DNA of 64,000 nucleotides from Oscillospiraceae bacterium (GCA_017409205.1 JAFQTF010000031.1:1-64000); one strand, 5' to 3'. Shown: positions 15,313-24,247, counted from the stretch's first letter. Translations and numbers: made by a program. The notes: generated by a model from the sequence alone, not told the origin.

Positions 15313-15460
15313 TCATTTGTAAAAATCGCATAGATATCCTCTAGTACTTCTTACTTAAGGTATCACATTCTCAATTCATTTTCAAGTGTTATGCTGAAAA
15401 AATTTATATTATTTTTTCGACGTCAACCGTTTTTTTGCGACAGGGTACTTTCCTTATAAT
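15313..15460. other. AT-rich intergenic stretch, nothing coding
   Basis: Between the pilus promoter and the candidate small RNA. AT-rich with A and T runs (for instance around 15400-15432) that could bend DNA upstream of the pilus promoter. No open frame with an RBS was found. Confidence 0.5.
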
Positions 15461-15533
15461 CGAACCAGGCAGATCACCCCCCTTGCGACACCTCTGCCGG
15501 AGCGCCCCCGGTTCTCCCCCGGCGGGCGCTTTT
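15461..15533 (+). ncRNA. Candidate small RNA ending in a terminator
   Basis: TATAAT at 15455-15460 with a poor -35 (TTTTTG, 17 bp upstream) is followed by a hairpin GGCAGA...TCTGCC and then a GC-rich stem GCGCCC...GGGCGC with TTTTTC. This makes a roughly 70-nt transcript between the divergent pilus promoter and the end of the rarA operon. No coding frame. I do not recognise a known RNA family. Low confidence because the -35 is weak. Confidence 0.35.
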
Positions 15534-15550
15534 TCATTTCCGTCCGGAAT

Positions 15551-15580
15551 AAAAACAAACTCTCCGAATTACTCGGAGAG
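15551..15580 (-). terminator. Terminator of the rarA-DUF951 operon
   Basis: 8-bp stem CTCTCCGA/TCGGAGAG overlapping the DUF951 stop codon, followed on the minus strand by TTTGTTTTT. Confidence 0.85.
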
Positions 15581-15760
15581 CTCATTGCGTTCCACGGATC
15601 TGATATTCTTTTCCGCCTTGTGCCGGGGCGTCATGACCTCATGGCCACAGCCAAGGCACCGCAGCCGGAAGTCAGCGCCGGTGCGCATCACCAGCCACCG
15701 CTTCTCCCCGCAGGGATGGGGCTTCTTCATTACGAGCACATCGCCCAGTCTGATGTCCAT
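15569..15760 (-). CDS. DUF951 family protein
   Basis: 63 aa, starting 7 bases after the rarA stop, with GAGG upstream inside rarA. The sequence DVLVMKKPHPCGEKRWLVMR, then CLGCGHEV and the Arg-x-x-Ala end is the standard DUF951 pattern, with Cys residues that could hold a metal. DUF951 proteins are small cytoplasmic proteins common in Firmicutes; function unknown, nucleic-acid binding is often supposed. Operon partner of rarA here. Confidence 0.85.
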   Translation of the reverse strand: MDIRLGDVLVMKKPHPCGEKRWLVMRTGADFRLRCLGCGHEVMTPRHKAEKNIRSVERNELSE

Positions 15761-15767
15761 ATATACC

Positions 15768-17027
15768 TCATTTCTTTATGGCGTCCCAATAGGCTTTGGC
15801 TGCCTGCTCCAGCTTGTTGGGGCCGTATTCATAGTAGGTCGTTCCGGCCAGCGTATCCGGCAGATACTGCTGCCGGACCCAGTGATTGGGGAAATCATGG
15901 GGATACAGATAGCCCTGCTCCCGCTCCATGGTATAGGAGTCGGCGTGGACATTCTGCAGATGCCGGGGGAATTCTCCGGTTTTTCCCCGGCGTACATCCG
16001 CCAGAGCCGCATCAAAGGCGATATGGGCGGAATTGGATTTGGGAGAGGTGGCCATCAGTACAGCCGCATCCCCCAGCGGGATCCGGGCCTCCGGCATACC
16101 CAGCTTCAGAGCCATCTCCACACAGGCATGAACGATGGGAATGATCTGAGGGTAGGCAAGACCCACGTCCTCGGCTGCAATGACCATAAGCCGGCGGCAG
16201 GCAGAGGGCATCTGCCCCGCTTCCAGCAGCCGGGCCAGATAATGGCAGGCAGCATCCGGATCAGAGCCGCGGATGCTCTTTTGCAGGGCGGACAACAGGT
16301 CATAGTGATTGTCTCCGTCCCGGTCAGCCCGCAGGGCGCTCTTCTGGGTGACAGCCTTCACATCCGACATAGTCAGAAGAATCTTTCCATTCTCCGGCAC
16401 ACCGGCGGAGAACAGCACCTCAACTGCATTCATGGCTTTGCGCAGATCGCCGCCACAGCACTGGGCAATGTATTCCAGCGCCCCCTCCTCCGGTACCGCT
16501 GTCAGAGCCGTGCGTTCCTCCATGTAGGAAACGGCACGCTTCACTGCCTTCAGCGCAGCCGGTGCATCAATCTGCTTGAATTCAAAGACCGTGGAACGGC
16601 TGAGAATGGCGTTGAATACATAAAAATAGGGATTTTCCGTGGTGGAGGCTATGAGGGTGATCTTACCGTTCTCAATGTGCTCCAGAAGGGACTGCTGCTG
16701 CTTTTTATTGAAGGACTGGATCTCATCCAGGTACAGCAGCACACCGTTGGGCGCCATGAAGGTATCCAGCTGGGCAACGATTTCTTTGATATCGGATGTG
16801 GATGCAGTAGTAGCATTCAGTTTATATAAGGTTCGGTTGGTCTGCTTTGCAATGATATTGGCCACAGTGGTCTTGCCTGTGCCGCTGGGACCGTAGAACA
16901 CCATATTGGGGATATTGCCGGAATCGATCAGCCGCCGCAGCACGGCACCCTTACCCAGAATATGCTCCTGTCCGAATACCTCGTCCAGATTGGCGGGCCG
17001 CAGCAGATCGGCCAAAGGCTGGTACAT
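15768..17027 (-). CDS. rarA: Replication-associated recombination protein A (RarA/MgsA)
   Basis: 419 aa, ATG behind AAAAGGAGGGCTGCTT. The AAA+ core shows RPANLDEVFGQEHILG, Walker A YGPSGTGKTT (about residue 46) and Walker B LYLDEIQSFNKKQQ, then sensor ASTTENPYF. The C-terminal half (about 250-419) is the tetramerisation and MgsA domain (YLARLLEAG, ARIPLGDAAVLMA). RarA acts at stalled replication forks. Length and motif order are normal. Co-transcribed with DUF951. Confidence 0.95.
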   Translation of the reverse strand: MYQPLADLLRPANLDEVFGQEHILGKGAVLRRLIDSGNIPNMVFYGPSGTGKTTVANIIAKQTNRTLYKLNATTASTSDIKEIVAQLDTFMAPNGVLLYLDEIQSFNKKQQQSLLEHIENGKITLIASTTENPYFYVFNAILSRSTVFEFKQIDAPAALKAVKRAVSYMEERTALTAVPEEGALEYIAQCCGGDLRKAMNAVEVLFSAGVPENGKILLTMSDVKAVTQKSALRADRDGDNHYDLLSALQKSIRGSDPDAACHYLARLLEAGQMPSACRRLMVIAAEDVGLAYPQIIPIVHACVEMALKLGMPEARIPLGDAAVLMATSPKSNSAHIAFDAALADVRRGKTGEFPRHLQNVHADSYTMEREQGYLYPHDFPNHWVRQQYLPDTLAGTTYYEYGPNKLEQAAKAYWDAIKK

Positions 17028-17117
17028 AAGCAGCCCTCCTTTTCTTTTTCACAAGTATATCATAGGACGCCAAAAAATGCACCAACTATTTTCCGAATTT
17101 GCGAAATTTTGTTCGAT

Positions 17118-18506
17118 TTATTCCCCGAATATCTCACCGGCAGCTGCCATCTGTTCCGGCGTCAGTTCCCAGTCCGGCCGGAAGATCACCACTCTGTTCT
17201 CATAACACAGGACAAAATGATTATATGCTTCCCCGCCCGCATACTGCCGGTAAGCTGCATCTGCTTTCCAGAGGGAGGCATCCTGGGGGATGTATTCCTC
17301 ATAATACAGTCCTCCGTTTTCATGAACGCCGATGGGATAGTCCACGGGCTCAGTCGCTTTCTGAATAGCAAGATCATAAATCACCGGGATTTGGGTGGTA
17401 TATATAATGTAGGACATTTCCGGCTCGTCAGAACTTTCCCATATATGCTGTCTGTACTCTCCCCTGTGCAGCAGGAAACTTGCCTGTTCCCGGGCTTCAT
17501 AAGAATAGTCCGGTGCTGACGCCTCCGTCAGATCCTCCACCCGGAGAGGGATATCATCGTTGTATATTTCAAAGGACATGCCGTTCCATTCATATATACG
17601 CACCTGACGGTTTTCCTCCCATACAGGGAGTTCCATGACCTTGTTGCCTATGGGAAATGCCAGGCCTGTAACCGCCACGGAAAGAAGGATCGTCAAAACC
17701 CACGTGACCCGGCGGTTGGTTTCTGTGGAGACACCTCTTCGCTTCATGTACGACTGAATCGCCGATATTCCAACGATCACCGCAAACAGCATGCCCAGTG
17801 AGATCCCCATGATTACAGCCATTCTGGGCTGCATGGAGCACAGCATCACAACAAACGCCGCCAGAATCAGGCTCACCATCACCAGTTCCACATTCCGGAA
17901 ACCCCGGGTCTCCACAAATTCCCCATTCTCCGCTGCCGCCTTTGCCCGGCGGTACCAGCAGAAATAGCCGCCGAGCTCCATGACGCACATGGTAAGCAAG
18001 GACAACTGGCACAGCCAATTGAACATAGTGGTACTCTGGCTGAGATAAGACAGCGGTGAGATGAAAAGCTGGCTGATCTGCATACCGATCTGCATCAGCG
18101 CCAGCAACAGCAGCATGATGTAGGCCGGGAGATAGTTCTTTTTGGCACTTCGGTGAATATTTTCCAGTTCCAGCATGGGATCCGTATCAATGGGCACCGG
18201 ATTTTCCGCTTCATTGTAAAACACCTGCAACTGTGCCGTCGTGCCGACCAATACCCAGCCGGAATGGGCACAGAATTCAATCAGTTCCCGCTGCTGTTCG
18301 GAAGGTCCCGGATCATAGGCAGAGGCTTTGGGGAAATAGGTTACGGCAAACCGGACATCCTTCGGCTCTGTCCGGCGAAAGCGCCAGGCAAAATTTGTCA
18401 CCTTATCCAGCAGCCATCCCTTTCGCGCCTGCTTTTCCAGCAGACGGCAGATACCGGTGCGGTCATAGAATGTGAACTGTGCAATGATATATTTATGGTC
18501 CTTCAT
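17118..18506 (-). CDS. DUF2812 domain membrane protein
   Basis: 462 aa. The first 105 residues are the DUF2812 domain (EKQARKGWLLDKVTNFAWRF, then VTYFPKAS). About five membrane segments follow between residues 128 and 300, then a C-terminal domain of about 160 residues, probably outside the membrane. Its ATG shares one base with the stop of the padR gene (TAATG), so translation is coupled. PadR-DUF2812 pairs are common in Firmicutes, where the membrane protein is the likely target or effector of the regulator; its activity is unknown. Confidence 0.85.
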   Translation of the reverse strand: MKDHKYIIAQFTFYDRTGICRLLEKQARKGWLLDKVTNFAWRFRRTEPKDVRFAVTYFPKASAYDPGPSEQQRELIEFCAHSGWVLVGTTAQLQVFYNEAENPVPIDTDPMLELENIHRSAKKNYLPAYIMLLLLALMQIGMQISQLFISPLSYLSQSTTMFNWLCQLSLLTMCVMELGGYFCWYRRAKAAAENGEFVETRGFRNVELVMVSLILAAFVVMLCSMQPRMAVIMGISLGMLFAVIVGISAIQSYMKRRGVSTETNRRVTWVLTILLSVAVTGLAFPIGNKVMELPVWEENRQVRIYEWNGMSFEIYNDDIPLRVEDLTEASAPDYSYEAREQASFLLHRGEYRQHIWESSDEPEMSYIIYTTQIPVIYDLAIQKATEPVDYPIGVHENGGLYYEEYIPQDASLWKADAAYRQYAGGEAYNHFVLCYENRVVIFRPDWELTPEQMAAAGEIFGE

Positions 18507-18826
18507 TATTTCTCCTCCTCTGCAAAGACACGACGGTAATCTGCCAGTTGGAATGTCAGTCTGCGATATTCTTCTTCCAGCACTTCCCTGCCCCGGTCGG
18601 TGAGGATATAGCTGCGGCGGCGACCTTCTGCTTTGGTCAGGCGGATCATCCCTGCCTCCTGAAACTGTTCCAGCAGATTATACAGCGTACCGCTGCCCAC
18701 ATTTACCCGTCCATCTGTCATGGCAGGCACCCTATCCATAATATCCATACCGCAGCACTCCGCCTTCAGGCACAGCAGGATGTAAAACATCTGCTCTGTC
18801 AGAGTCTGAAACTTGGCTCTCGGCAT
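18506..18826 (-). CDS. PadR family transcriptional regulator
   Basis: 106 aa. Winged-helix pattern YILLCLKAECCGMDIMDRV, the recognition region GSGTLYNLLEQFQEAGMI, the wing RRRSYILTDRGREVLEEE, and a short C-terminal dimer helix. PadR proteins repress their own operon and release DNA on sensing stress or ligands. The promoter and two perfect 13-bp half sites lie directly upstream (18842-18894). First gene of an operon with the DUF2812 membrane protein. Confidence 0.93.
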   Translation of the reverse strand: MPRAKFQTLTEQMFYILLCLKAECCGMDIMDRVPAMTDGRVNVGSGTLYNLLEQFQEAGMIRLTKAEGRRRSYILTDRGREVLEEEYRRLTFQLADYRRVFAEEEK

Positions 18827-18841
18827 ACCATCCCTCCATTC

Positions 18842-18885
18842 TCGAATATCGATATTTCCATTTTCATTATATTATCGATATTCGA
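18842..18885. promoter_or_regulatory. PadR operator: 13-bp inverted repeat
   Basis: TCGAATATCGATA (18842-18854) and its exact reverse complement TATCGATATTCGA (18873-18885). One arm lies in the promoter spacer and the other in the leader. Each arm contains a TATCGATA-type core. Consistent with autorepression by the PadR protein encoded immediately downstream. Confidence 0.8.
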
Positions 18886-18894
18886 TAATGTCAA
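18866..18894 (-). promoter_or_regulatory. Consensus promoter of the padR operon
   Basis: TTGACA, 17-bp spacer, TATAAT on the minus strand; the spacer holds one operator arm. Confidence 0.88.
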
Positions 18895-18895
18895 G

Positions 18896-18939
18896 AAAAA
18901 TCATAAGCCGCACCGAAAAACGGCACGGCTCTTATGATT
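18896..18939 (-). terminator. Terminator of the SPOCS/LysM gene
   Basis: Long stem with AATCATAAG/CTTATGATT ends and CCG..CGG core, followed on the minus strand by TTTTTC. It lies between the stop at 18939 and the padR promoter. Confidence 0.8.
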
Positions 18940-20438
18940 TACACCACGGGGATCAGCAGCATTCTGCCCGGTTCCGGTTCTCCCTCCAGCCCATTGGCCA
19001 TTTGGATGGATTCCACTGTGGAGCCGCTGGCCTTGGCAAGCTCCCAGAGTCCCTCCCGGGGTACCCGCCGCAGGATCAGGGATGGTCCCATAGGATCCTT
19101 CTCTCTGACTTCTCCCGACTCCACCCCGGTTATCATGGACATTCCATGCGCGCAGACTGTGCTGATCTGCACCGCGGTCTCCGCGCGCAGGGTCAGCTCT
19201 TCACCCCCGGACAGCACCTGAGACACTTTTCCCGGCTGAGGAACCGCAAATAAGGATGCTGACTCTCCGGTCTTCAGCTCCCGGTCCCCCTGCCACCGGC
19301 GGGAGGCCGTCTGCAGCGCGCCTTCACCGTCATAATACAGCACCTGCAGCAGTCCGGTCTGCTCCAGCCGGACGTTGTCTCCCTGGATCTGCTTCCGGGG
19401 AAAATCCGGCAAGGAAACCATATCCACCACCAGGTCTGCCGCGGCGGGTATCATCTGTTCTGCTGAAATACTCTCCCGGCGGGTTTCCAGCAGAGCCGGA
19501 AGCTCCAGTTCCTGCCGGTGCAGTTTCAGTTCCCGCTCCGGATGGTAGGCATCCTCCGTCAGTTCCACCAGCTGCCGGTCATCCACCAGATACTGTGCCG
19601 TGATCCCAGCCTCCATACGGAGTGCGCCGTTTTCTTCCTGATCCAGCTCCAGACCCGTCACCATCGGCAGTATATCCACCTGCCCATCGGCAGAATGGCT
19701 TTGCTCCAGCTCGCTGAACTGGGAAAAAGGCAGTTCAAAATCCCAGGTATGGAGCTGGCCGTCTGCCGCAGCATAGCACAGATGCAGGTTGCCGCTGCCC
19801 CGAAACACCACCTTGTCCGCCAGAACCTTCCGGTCCGTGATGACCGGATCCAGGCGGGCATAGAGCAATTTTTCCGGCTGAGGCGCCGAAACCGGCAGTG
19901 TCAGGGTTTCCTCCAGCCGGAACGTCTTTTCCCCTGCCTCTGACGCCAGGCGAAGAGGATAGGTTCTGCGCAGCAGCTGCAGCGGACGGGGCGGTTCCTC
20001 CGGCCGGAAATACTCCTGCCGACAGGAACTCCAGCCCTCTGCCAGTGCAGAGATCCCCGCCCGGATCAGGATCTTCCCGGCAGATACGATGCGGCCGTCC
20101 GTAAACCGGGGCAGCATCAGGATCCGGAGTTTTCCCTCGGTACAATCTTCCGGCAGATCCCAGCGCATCCGGAAGGGGATCCATGCCTCCAGTTTCCATG
20201 GCCCGTCCCCGGATTCCGAAAGATACAGGACCCACACCTTCATGCCCGCAGAGAGCTCGGCAGTATCCCCCTGCCACTGCTTGCCGCGCATCACGGGCTG
20301 TCCCCAGACACCCAGTATCCGTCCCACCTCCGGCATGTCCTCCGGAAGCCGGATCTCCTGGGTCTGCTCCAGTTCCTGCACCTGATGCAGCACCGGCTTC
20401 AGAAAGGTCAGGACCTCTCTCTTAAACTGCAATTCCAC
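18939..20438 (-). CDS. SPOCS (DUF3794) and LysM domain protein, spore-related
   Basis: 499 aa from GTG 20438, chosen because AAGGAG stands 8 bases upstream; GTG 20447 overlaps that RBS. Residues about 30-450 contain repeated SPOCS/DUF3794 beta domains (ILGVWGQPVM, ADLVVDMVSLP, LRAETAVQISTVCAHG). The last 50 residues form a LysM domain (LWELAKASGSTVESIQMANG ending MLLIPVV). This architecture is known from clostridial spore coat and cortex-associated proteins. No signal peptide. A palindrome TTACCAT-AGTATG-ATGGTAA at 20451-20470 overlaps the leader just upstream of the RBS. Confidence 0.85.
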   Translation of the reverse strand: MELQFKREVLTFLKPVLHQVQELEQTQEIRLPEDMPEVGRILGVWGQPVMRGKQWQGDTAELSAGMKVWVLYLSESGDGPWKLEAWIPFRMRWDLPEDCTEGKLRILMLPRFTDGRIVSAGKILIRAGISALAEGWSSCRQEYFRPEEPPRPLQLLRRTYPLRLASEAGEKTFRLEETLTLPVSAPQPEKLLYARLDPVITDRKVLADKVVFRGSGNLHLCYAAADGQLHTWDFELPFSQFSELEQSHSADGQVDILPMVTGLELDQEENGALRMEAGITAQYLVDDRQLVELTEDAYHPERELKLHRQELELPALLETRRESISAEQMIPAAADLVVDMVSLPDFPRKQIQGDNVRLEQTGLLQVLYYDGEGALQTASRRWQGDRELKTGESASLFAVPQPGKVSQVLSGGEELTLRAETAVQISTVCAHGMSMITGVESGEVREKDPMGPSLILRRVPREGLWELAKASGSTVESIQMANGLEGEPEPGRMLLIPVV

Positions 20439-20549
20439 GCAGATCACTCCTTACCATAGTATGATGGTAAAGCATATGCGGCGGTTCCGGGATTTATGAG
20501 TGTGAAATGTAACATGCAGCGTGATAAAGCGATTTGCCCGCAGCGGCTG

Positions 20550-20702
20550 TCACTGTCTGCGCTTCGTCAGTACCAGTCCGGCCACTATCAGACCCAGGCC
20601 CCCCAGACTGCACAAAAGCCAGCTTTCCTGTCCATATCCCACCATCAGGCCCAGGCCGAAGCACACCATGCACCAGCCCTGCAGCTGTTTTTTCCGGCAC
20701 AT
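20550..20702 (-). CDS. Small 50-aa two-helix membrane protein
   Basis: MCRKKQLQGW followed by two hydrophobic stretches separated by GYGQES, ending TKRRQ. ATG is preceded by AGGGGGTG at 8 bases, but this RBS is part of the terminator hairpin of the liv operon, and the ATG follows directly after the T run. It would thus be read only from liv read-through transcripts, or from an unseen promoter. Hydrophobic pattern and charged ends look real; family unknown. Confidence 0.45.
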   Translation of the reverse strand: MCRKKQLQGWCMVCFGLGLMVGYGQESWLLCSLGGLGLIVAGLVLTKRRQ

Positions 20703-20740
20703 AAAAACACCCCCTGCACAGTCTATGCAGAGGGTGTTGC
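20703..20740 (-). terminator. Terminator of the liv operon
   Basis: AACACCCTCTGCA ... TGCAGGGGGTGTT stem (one mismatch) followed on the minus strand by TTTAT. It lies 14 bases past the livF stop. Confidence 0.75.
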
Positions 20741-20751
20741 GATTTGAACAG

Positions 20752-21450
20752 TTAGCCGCCCAGGTATGCCTTGCGTACTTCGTCAGAGCTGGCCAGCTCC
20801 GCGCCGGTGCCGGACAGGGTAATGCCGCCGGTTTCCAGAACATAGGCGCGGTCAGCGATCTGCAGCGCCTTGCGGGCATTCTGCTCCACCAGCAGAATGG
20901 TGGTGCCGGACTTATGCAGTTCCTTGATGATCTCAAAGATCTGATCCACCAGAATGGGAGCCAGACCCATGGAGGGTTCATCCAGCATCATCAGTTTGGG
21001 GTGGCTCATAAGCGCACGGGACATGGCCAGCATCTGCTGCTCGCCGCCGGAGAGCGTACCTGCGATCTGCTTGCGGCGTTCCTTCAGCCGGGGGAAATAG
21101 TTGAACACCATATCCAGATCCTTCTGAGATACTTCCTTGTTAATGTAGGCGCCCATTTCCAGATTCTCCTGGACGGTCATCTGCAGGAAAATCCGGCGTC
21201 CCTCGGGAACATGGGCAAGGCCATGGCGCAGCAGCTTGTAGGCATCCATGTGGGCAATGTCCTGACCGCAGAAGGAAATATTACCGCTGCGGGGGTGCAT
21301 CAGGCCGGAAACGGTCTTCAGAATGGTGCTTTTGCCGGCGCCGTTGGCACCGATCAGGGCAACGATCTCACCCTCGCCGACTTCAAAGGAAACACCCTTG
21401 ATGGCATGGATGGCGCCATAGTAGACGTGCATATCTTCAACTTTCAGCAT
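20752..21450 (-). CDS. livF: Branched-chain amino acid ABC transporter ATPase LivF
   Basis: 232 aa. Walker A GANGAGKST, signature LSGGEQQMLAM, Walker B LMMLDEPSMGLAP and switch His region LLVEQN. The N-terminal MLKVEDMHVYYGAIHAIKG is typical of LivF. It forms the ATPase pair with LivG on the cytoplasmic face of the LivHM permease. Its ATG shares one base with the stop of livG; last gene of the five-gene transporter operon. Confidence 0.95.
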   Translation of the reverse strand: MLKVEDMHVYYGAIHAIKGVSFEVGEGEIVALIGANGAGKSTILKTVSGLMHPRSGNISFCGQDIAHMDAYKLLRHGLAHVPEGRRIFLQMTVQENLEMGAYINKEVSQKDLDMVFNYFPRLKERRKQIAGTLSGGEQQMLAMSRALMSHPKLMMLDEPSMGLAPILVDQIFEIIKELHKSGTTILLVEQNARKALQIADRAYVLETGGITLSGTGAELASSDEVRKAYLGG

Positions 21451-22292
21451 CAGTCGTTGTCCTCCTTTCCAAGGTAGGCTTCGATGACTGCAGGATTGCT
21501 GCGGATCTCCTCAGGGGTACCCTTTGCAATGATCTTGCCGTAGTTCACCACGGCAATGGCTTCGCAGACATTCATGACCAGATTCATATCATGCTCGATG
21601 AGGAAAATAGCGATATGGAAGGTATCCCGGATCCGGCGGATCTGGTGCATCAGTTCGGTGGTCTCGCTGGGGTTCATACCGGCAGCGGGCTCGTCCAGCA
21701 GGATCACACTGGGATTGGTGGCCAGTGCGCGAACAATCTCCAGACGGCGCTGAACACCGTAAGGCAGACTGCCTGCCTTCTGGTCTGCCACATCAGCAAG
21801 GCCCATAAAGTCCAGCAGTTCCATAGCCTTCATATTGGCAGCAGCTTCAGCCCGGTAGTAGCTGGGCAGGCGCAGCAGGGACGCCAGGAAGGAGCACCGG
21901 ATCTCGTTGTGCATGCCCACCTTGACATTGTCCAGAGCTGTCATTTCGGAGAACAGACGAATATTCTGGAAGGTACGGGCAATGCCCAGTTTGTTGACCT
22001 TATGAACGGGCATGCCCTTGATGTCGATGCCATTGACCAGAACAGAGCCGCGGGTGGGCTGGTAAACGCCGGTCAGCAGGTTGAAAATGGTTGTTTTGCC
22101 GGCGCCGTTGGGGCCGATGAGGCCGGAGATTTCGGTGGGGCCCAGGGTGATATTGAAGCTGTCCACCGCAGTCAGGCCGCCGAAGTCGATACCCAGGTTC
22201 CGGACATCCAGAACCGGCTGCTTGCCGGCATCCTGTTCCCGGAACAGGTTATAGGTAGGAACCTGGATCACTTTTCTGGGATAATCAGCCAT
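21450..22292 (-). CDS. livG: Branched-chain amino acid ABC transporter ATPase LivG
   Basis: 280 aa. LDVRNLGIDFGGLTAVDSFN, Walker A GPNGAGKTT, signature LPYGVQRRLEIVRAL (the LPYGxQRRLE form is characteristic of LivG), Walker B VILLDEPAAGMNP, and FLIEHDM. About 22 extra N-terminal residues precede the domain. The start overlaps the end of livM by 8 bases. Works with LivF to power uptake. Confidence 0.95.
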   Translation of the reverse strand: MADYPRKVIQVPTYNLFREQDAGKQPVLDVRNLGIDFGGLTAVDSFNITLGPTEISGLIGPNGAGKTTIFNLLTGVYQPTRGSVLVNGIDIKGMPVHKVNKLGIARTFQNIRLFSEMTALDNVKVGMHNEIRCSFLASLLRLPSYYRAEAAANMKAMELLDFMGLADVADQKAGSLPYGVQRRLEIVRALATNPSVILLDEPAAGMNPSETTELMHQIRRIRDTFHIAIFLIEHDMNLVMNVCEAIAVVNYGKIIAKGTPEEIRSNPAVIEAYLGKEDND

Positions 22293-23355
22293 TGGTTTCT
22301 ACCTCCTTTTTCTTGAAAATACCGGAAATCTTGTCAGTCACCACAGAGACAAATTCCTTGACTCTGGGAGACCAGGTAAACAGCATGACCAGAATCAGCA
22401 CAACGGCATACAGAATCATGCGGTAGTCCTCCAGAGAACGGAGGGCCTCCGGCAGAACATACAGAACCGTTGCGGAAATGACACTGCCCAGGATATTGCC
22501 CATGCCGCCCAGCACCACAAACACCAGAATATTGATGGAGGTGTTGAAATTAAACTTGGAAGCAGCCATGGAGGAATAGTTCAGGCCGAACAGGGCACCT
22601 GCCATGCCTGCCAGGAAAGCAGAAACTACGAAGGCCTTCATGCGGAAGGCGGTGACGTTGATGCCAACGGATTCGGCTGCGATCCGGTTGTCCCGGACGG
22701 CCTTGATGGCGCGGCCTTCCTTGGAATTCACCAGATTCAGCACCACGAACAATGTGATCAGCACCAGCACAAAACCCATGGGGAAGGTGGCCAGCTTCTT
22801 AATGCCGGTAGCACCCACAGGGCCGTCCAGAATCATTTTGCCGCCCTCCAGCAGGGTAAACTTGGCAGAGGTGGCGCTGACATGGACGCCCTCGGCATCC
22901 AGGCCCACATACAGGTTGCCGACAATATTCTTCAGAATCTCACCGAAGGCCAGGGTAACGATGGCCAGGTAGTCACCTCTCAGGCGCAGAACAGGAATAC
23001 CGATGAGGAAACCGGCAGCACCGGCCAGCACACCGCCCACGATCATGGCGATGAACAGGCGCAGAGGCTCCAGAGCCACGGCATCCTGCAGCAGTGCTGC
23101 CACAACGATACCTGCAAAGGCACCAATGCCCATGAAACCGGCATGGCCCAGGCTCAGCTCACCGCAGATACCAACCAGCAGGTTCAGAGAAACCGCCAGA
23201 GAAATGTAAACACAGATGGGAACCAGGAATCCCTTCCAGGAGCTGGTCAGCATGCCGCCCATATTCATGCCCTGCATCACCAGGAAGAACACAGTGACCA
23301 CCAGATAGATGACCAGGTTTGAGCGGGTATTTTTATTATTCAGCAATTTTTTCAT
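22285..23355 (-). CDS. livM: Branched-chain amino acid ABC permease LivM
   Basis: 356 aa from ATG 23355 (AAGGTGAGGGTT before it; a GTG at 23364 is an alternative). About ten membrane segments, with the family blocks LVGICGELSLGHAGFMGIGAF and RLRGDYLAIVTLAFGEIL, and the loop GRAIKAVRDNRIAAESVGIN where the ATPases dock. Pairs with LivH to form the membrane channel. Starts 10 bases after livH ends. Confidence 0.95.
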   Translation of the reverse strand: MKKLLNNKNTRSNLVIYLVVTVFFLVMQGMNMGGMLTSSWKGFLVPICVYISLAVSLNLLVGICGELSLGHAGFMGIGAFAGIVVAALLQDAVALEPLRLFIAMIVGGVLAGAAGFLIGIPVLRLRGDYLAIVTLAFGEILKNIVGNLYVGLDAEGVHVSATSAKFTLLEGGKMILDGPVGATGIKKLATFPMGFVLVLITLFVVLNLVNSKEGRAIKAVRDNRIAAESVGINVTAFRMKAFVVSAFLAGMAGALFGLNYSSMAASKFNFNTSINILVFVVLGGMGNILGSVISATVLYVLPEALRSLEDYRMILYAVVLILVMLFTWSPRVKEFVSVVTDKISGIFKKKEVETNG

Positions 23356-23365
23356 AACCCTCACC

Positions 23366-24247
23366 TTACACCTTTTCCTGGATCTGCTTGCCCAGCAGGC
23401 CGGCAGGCTTCACAAGCAGAATAATGATCAGAACGGAGAACACGATGGCATCAGAAAACTGGGTGGAGATAAAGGCCTTGGAGAAGGTCTCGATAATACC
23501 CAGCAGAATGCCGCCCAGCATGGCGCCGGGAATGGAACCAATGCCGCCGAAGACTGCAGCCGTAAAGGCACGGATACCGGGCATGGCACCGGTGGTGGGC
23601 TGCAGGGTAGGAACGGTGGAGCACAGCAGGACACCTGCAATGGCCGCCAGTGCAGAGCCGATGGCAAACGTCATGGAGATGGTATTGTTGACACTGATGC
23701 CCATGAGCTGTGCAGCAGCACGGTCTTCAGAAACAGCGCGCATGGCCTTGCCGATTTTGGTCTTGGTGGTAAACAGGGTCAGGCCCACCATGATCAGAAC
23801 GGATGCCAGAATGGTGACGATGACTTCACCGGTGATGACCAGTTCACCGCCGGCTAGGAAAACAGGCTTCAGGGGGACGATGCTGGCAAAATTTTTGGGC
23901 GCACTGCCCCAGATCAGCTGGGCGCCATTCTGCAGGAAGTAGCTGACACCGATGGCGGTGATCAGAACTGCCAGACTGGGAGTACCGCGCAGAGGCATAT
24001 AGGCCAGCTTTTCAATGAGAATACCCAGCAGAGTACACACTGCCATGGCCGCAATGACAGACACAAAGGCAGGCAGACCCAGATAGTTGGTAACACAGAA
24101 GGAAATGTAGGCACCCACCATGATGATATCGCCGTGGGCAAAGTTCAGCATTTTCGCAATGCCGTAAACCATGGTATAGCCCAGTGCAATGATGGCGTAC
24201 ACCGCACCGATACTGATACCGTTGATCAGATACTGTAATATTTGCAT
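23366..24247 (-). CDS. livH: Branched-chain amino acid ABC permease LivH
   Basis: 293 aa. Multi-span permease with GYTMVYGIAKMLNFAHGDI near the N terminus and the cytoplasmic docking loop GKAMRAVSEDRAAAQLMGI. These are standard LivH features. Separated from the binding-protein gene by a 117-base gap holding a strong stem-loop. Confidence 0.95.
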   Translation of the reverse strand: MQILQYLINGISIGAVYAIIALGYTMVYGIAKMLNFAHGDIIMVGAYISFCVTNYLGLPAFVSVIAAMAVCTLLGILIEKLAYMPLRGTPSLAVLITAIGVSYFLQNGAQLIWGSAPKNFASIVPLKPVFLAGGELVITGEVIVTILASVLIMVGLTLFTTKTKIGKAMRAVSEDRAAAQLMGISVNNTISMTFAIGSALAAIAGVLLCSTVPTLQPTTGAMPGIRAFTAAVFGGIGSIPGAMLGGILLGIIETFSKAFISTQFSDAIVFSVLIIILLVKPAGLLGKQIQEKV

